Assembly: GCA_964512095.1 (NCBI GenBank)
Contig: CAZEIH010000015.1
Location: forward strand, 8,864-72,863
DNA: 64,000 bases
Source of the DNA: DTU013 sp964512095
GTDB lineage: Bacteria; Bacillota; Clostridia; Acetivibrionales; DTU013
Direction: 5' to 3'
Shown one piece after another: positions 63,094-64,000 of this stretch. Both the position numbers and the translations under genes were made by a program. Positions within the stretch are counted from its first letter, which is position 1. Each line of letters begins with the position of its first letter. The notes under the pieces are model-generated. The model was not told the origin of the DNA, searched no databases, and was given only the letters and a program-made list of their open reading frames with translations.

Positions 63094-63946
63094 ACGGTGT
63101 GGTCAGTTCTCTGAGTTGCTTATTCCGGCAGCTTTCACAGGAATTTCATACAAAACATATTTGTAAGGGGAGATCATTGAGCAGCTCAGAGCAGCCTGTT
63201 CTGGCGGCACTATGTGACAGTGGGACCGGGGTACTTTTTACTGTTTCTCTGCTCACAGCAACAATATAGCCATGAGTTCCTGAAACCGCATCCATTGTGT
63301 TCTGAATAGCATATGGAAGCAGCAATTGTAACAATCAGTAAGCACACTGTGCAAAACACCGTGACTACAAATTTAGTCTTTTCCTTAAAAATACACAGCC
63401 TAATTACCTTTACATCTAATTAAACTCAATTGTAATTCATGGCACTGGACCAGGTTAATGGGGTCCAGCCATGTTACTATTCATGCGTTTGCCCGCAGCA
63501 TTGCAAAGGTACATCGCGAGTCATGAAAATCAGCCATGCCACCATTCATGGGTTTGCCCTGCTACTGTGCGGCATATTTTCAAACAATTCATTTTCAGGG
63601 CATACCGAACGACTTCCCGTTTGTATAATTGCTTCGAAGAATACCTGGGCTTGTTGTATAAAACATCTCCATCCATAACCACAAGGTTGTATTGCCTTTT
63701 GTGTTGGCAGGCAAGTAGGTTCTGGAGGCAGTATTAAGCGACAATGATTTGTTCTAACTAACGAATATAAGTTATTCAGGTTATGGATATTGATTATGAT
63801 TGCATTTAGTAGTCAAATAGTAGTCAAAAAGTACTACAATAGATGAAATTAGATGAAATCAGATGAAATCAGATGACTAAGTCACACTAAAAAAGAAAAA
63901 ACCCCTCAAACGCTATAGTTTAAAGGGTTTCAACATTATATTTATG
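63094..63946. other. Gene-poor region before tRNA-Arg
   Basis: About 850 bases with no credible gene. It contains a hairpin (CTGGACC...GGTCCAG, 63445-63468), a degenerate duplication (copies beginning near 63470 and 63535, about 65 bases apart), a short 10-nt array (AGATGAAATC-like, 63840-63873), and the minus-strand tRNA terminator at its right end. Confidence 0.55.
63890..63930 (-). terminator. Terminator downstream of tRNA-Arg
   Basis: On the minus strand AAACCCTTTAAAC (complement of 63918-63930), loop TATAGC, and GTTTGAGGGGTTT (complement of 63899-63911) pair over 13 bases with two G-U pairs and run into a T-rich tail (TTTCTTTTTT). Confidence 0.88.
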
Positions 63947-64000
63947 TGGCGTGCCTGAAGGGATTCGAACCCCCGGCCTACGGATTAGAAGTCCGTTGCT
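63947..64000 (-). tRNA. tRNA-Arg (anticodon UCU), partial
   Basis: The minus strand reads AGCAACGGACTTCTAATCCG and onward. The anticodon arm ACGGA-CTTCTAA-TCCGT has anticodon TCT (Arg). The T arm (GGGGG-TTCGAAT-CCCTT), the acceptor strand CAGGCAC, discriminator G, and an encoded CCA (complement of 63947-63949) follow. The 5' third lies beyond the window end. Confidence 0.95.

Overview
The window looks like a chromosomal segment of a moderately low-GC Clostridia-type Bacillota. The support is indirect: glgC/glgD pair, AddAB (rather than RecBCD) with iron-sulfur cysteines, DUF4364, DUF1836 and DUF6472 proteins known mainly from Clostridia, strong AGGAGG ribosome sites, several TTG starts, and an almost purely plus-strand gene layout. 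No genus can be named from the sequence. Three runs of exactly 100 N (8862-8961, 36057-36156, 40015-40114) are assembly gaps, and each lies inside a short tandem repeat.

Layout. 1-4.8 kb: the 3' end of obg, yhbY, a convergent DUF4364 gene, a QueG-like iron-sulfur protein and the glgCD pair for ADP-glucose synthesis. 4.9-27.4 kb: an accessory stretch of small, mostly single-gene units. It holds lipoproteins with repetitive linkers, an ANT(6)-type nucleotidyltransferase, a GNAT enzyme, a transglutaminase-like lipoprotein, DMT transporters, an IS3-family insertion, a broken TnpB gene, a HAD phosphatase, an ECF transporter S component joined to an unusual uridine-kinase-like protein, a NYN/OST-HTH protein, two DinB-fold proteins, a methyltransferase, a histidine phosphatase and an SGNH hydrolase. 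27.5-35.7 kb: addB and addA. 35.7-42.2 kb: a MacB-like ABC exporter (ATPase plus two FtsX-type permeases), a membrane-anchored alpha/beta hydrolase and a TetR regulator; near-identical palindromes lie at the promoters of the ABC operon and of tetR. 42.3-46 kb: a polysaccharide deacetylase lipoprotein, a second SGNH hydrolase, a DUF1836 regulator and an NlpC/P60 cell-wall hydrolase with a short leader resembling a c-di-AMP riboswitch. 46.2-51.3 kb: sbcD-sbcC. 51.8-54.4 kb (minus): argG-argH, with an ARG box over the promoter. 54.6-56.9 kb: ruvC-ruvA-ruvB. 57.2-64 kb: an AMIN/amidase_3 protein, a GerMN lipoprotein, RdgB, a YfcE-like phosphodiesterase, one more lipoprotein, and a partial tRNA-Arg(UCU) cut by the window end.

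How the genes work together. Three double-strand-break and recombination systems (AddAB end resection, SbcCD hairpin/end processing, RuvABC branch migration and resolution) fall within 30 kb. Cell-envelope functions (amidase, NlpC/P60, deacetylase, many lipoproteins) make up much of the rest.

The most unusual features are repeats. (1) An intergenic element of about 120 bp occurs eight times in both orientations. Its stems are conserved, with wobble pairs and one double compensatory change. (2) Short tandem repeats (10-15 nt, plus longer 24, 42 and 84 nt units) have expanded in leaders and inside coding sequences, including AddA, AddB and SbcD, always keeping frame. (3) A region with five hairpins in a row precedes rdgB. 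I found no CRISPR array, prophage or complete defence system.
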